Part shown: positions 6,032-6,521 of the stretch, piece after piece
Layout: each line of letters begins with the position of its first letter
How positions within the stretch are numbered: position 1 is the first letter of the stretch
Source: an uncultured Clostridia bacterium
Lineage (GTDB): Bacteria; Bacillota; Clostridia; Lachnospirales; Lachnospiraceae
Direction of reading: 5' to 3'
NCBI GenBank assembly: GCA_947178045.1
Contig: CAMWWR010000108.1
Span: forward strand, 1-6,521
DNA: 6,521 bases
Notes under the pieces: generated by a model
The model's input: only the letters and a program-made list of their open reading frames with translations
What the model was told of the DNA's origin: nothing
Databases searched by the model: none
Made by a program: the position numbers and the translations under genes

Positions 6032-6521
6032 ATGACAGAAGGATTGAAGATAGCCGTCGTGGAGGACGAAAGGGTACATGCCGCTGTGCTGATCCGTTTT
6101 CTGAAGGCATGGCTGCAGGAGAAAAACATTGCCTTTTGCATCCGGGAGTTCCCCGATGCGGCGGCATTTTTATTTGAATGGGAGCAGAACCAGGCATGGA
6201 ACGCTTTGTTTCTTGATATCCAGATGCCGGGCTTAAACGGGATGGAGCTTGCGAAAAAAATACGGCAGGAGAACAGACGGATCGCGATTGTTTTTGTGAC
6301 GGGAATCACTGACTATCTTTTAGAAGGGTATGAGGTGGAAGCCCTGCATTACCTGATGAAGCCTGTCGATACTGATAAAATCAGCAGCTGTATGGAGCGC
6401 ATTTATACCCGGTACTGCGAGCAGGAAAGGCAGACGGCGATTCTGACAGAGGCGGAGGAGGTCGTGGACGGGCAGCGAAGCAGCCATGTAACTCTGCGGC
6501 TTTTGCCGGAGGATATTGGGG
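6032..6521 (+). CDS. Response regulator, probably LytTR/AgrA type (3' end cut off)
   Basis: The first 163 residues of a two-component response regulator; the gene continues past the right edge. The receiver domain spans about 5-125: acidic pocket E11, D12, E13; phospho-acceptor D62 in LFLDIQMPGLNGMEL; switch residue T90 in FVTG; conserved lysine K110 in YLMKPVD. The form 'Y-E-V-E-A-L-H-Y-L-M-K-P-V' is typical of regulators with a C-terminal LytTR DNA-binding domain, and the last visible residues (VTLRLLPEDIG) fit the start of such a domain, though it is not seen. Phosphorylation by a partner histidine kinase, often encoded just downstream, would activate DNA binding. ATG 6032 is the only ATG, GTG or TTG between an in-frame stop at 5987 and the receiver domain. 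Its GGAG site (6014-6017) is 14 bases away, unusually far, so translation may be modest. A perfect-consensus promoter lies upstream. Confidence 0.88.
   Translation, partial: MTEGLKIAVVEDERVHAAVLIRFLKAWLQEKNIAFCIREFPDAAAFLFEWEQNQAWNALFLDIQMPGLNGMELAKKIRQENRRIAIVFVTGITDYLLEGYEVEALHYLMKPVDTDKISSCMERIYTRYCEQERQTAILTEAEEVVDGQRSSHVTLRLLPEDIG

Overview
The window looks like chromosome of a moderately GC-rich Bacillota bacterium, most likely a Lachnospiraceae-type clostridium. The evidence is the gdpP-rplI-dnaB gene order, a clostridial-type 2[4Fe-4S] ferredoxin, strong AGGAGG-like ribosome binding sites and sigma-A-type promoters. The assignment rests on gene content and protein style; no sequence search was run.

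Layout. Positions 1-155 hold the start of a minus-strand gene cut by the window edge, probably a glycoside hydrolase family 31 enzyme. A divergent intergenic region (156-389) carries a -10 box for that gene and a promoter for gdpP. On the plus strand follow gdpP (390-2477, c-di-AMP phosphodiesterase), rplI (2481-2927, ribosomal protein bL9) and dnaB (3003-4337, replicative helicase), a conserved Firmicutes cluster that is probably co-transcribed. After a 168-base gap with its own extended -10 promoter comes a MerR-type DNA-binding protein (4506-5414) with a long low-complexity linker and a coiled-coil, basic C-terminus. A strong hairpin terminator (5468-5500) separates it from a convergent small ferredoxin gene (5566-5736, minus strand). 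The 295-base divergent region upstream of the ferredoxin holds a probable ferredoxin promoter and a perfect-consensus sigma-A promoter. The latter drives a response regulator (6032 to window end) that is probably of the LytTR type and is truncated by the edge.

How the genes relate. The gdpP-rplI-dnaB block links second-messenger turnover, translation and replication only by shared transcription. The MerR-like protein is not obviously a metabolite sensor; its architecture recalls RacA-style DNA-binding or anchoring proteins, but this is inference. The ferredoxin is a stand-alone electron carrier. The response regulator probably starts a two-component operon continuing past the window.

No tRNA, rRNA, CRISPR array, insertion sequence or prophage gene was seen. 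This is mostly an ordinary housekeeping region, and nothing in it makes a convincing undescribed system. The points most worth a second look are the MerR-like protein's architecture, altered residues around catalytic motifs in GdpP, a palindrome over the gdpP -35 region, and the consensus promoter of the response regulator.
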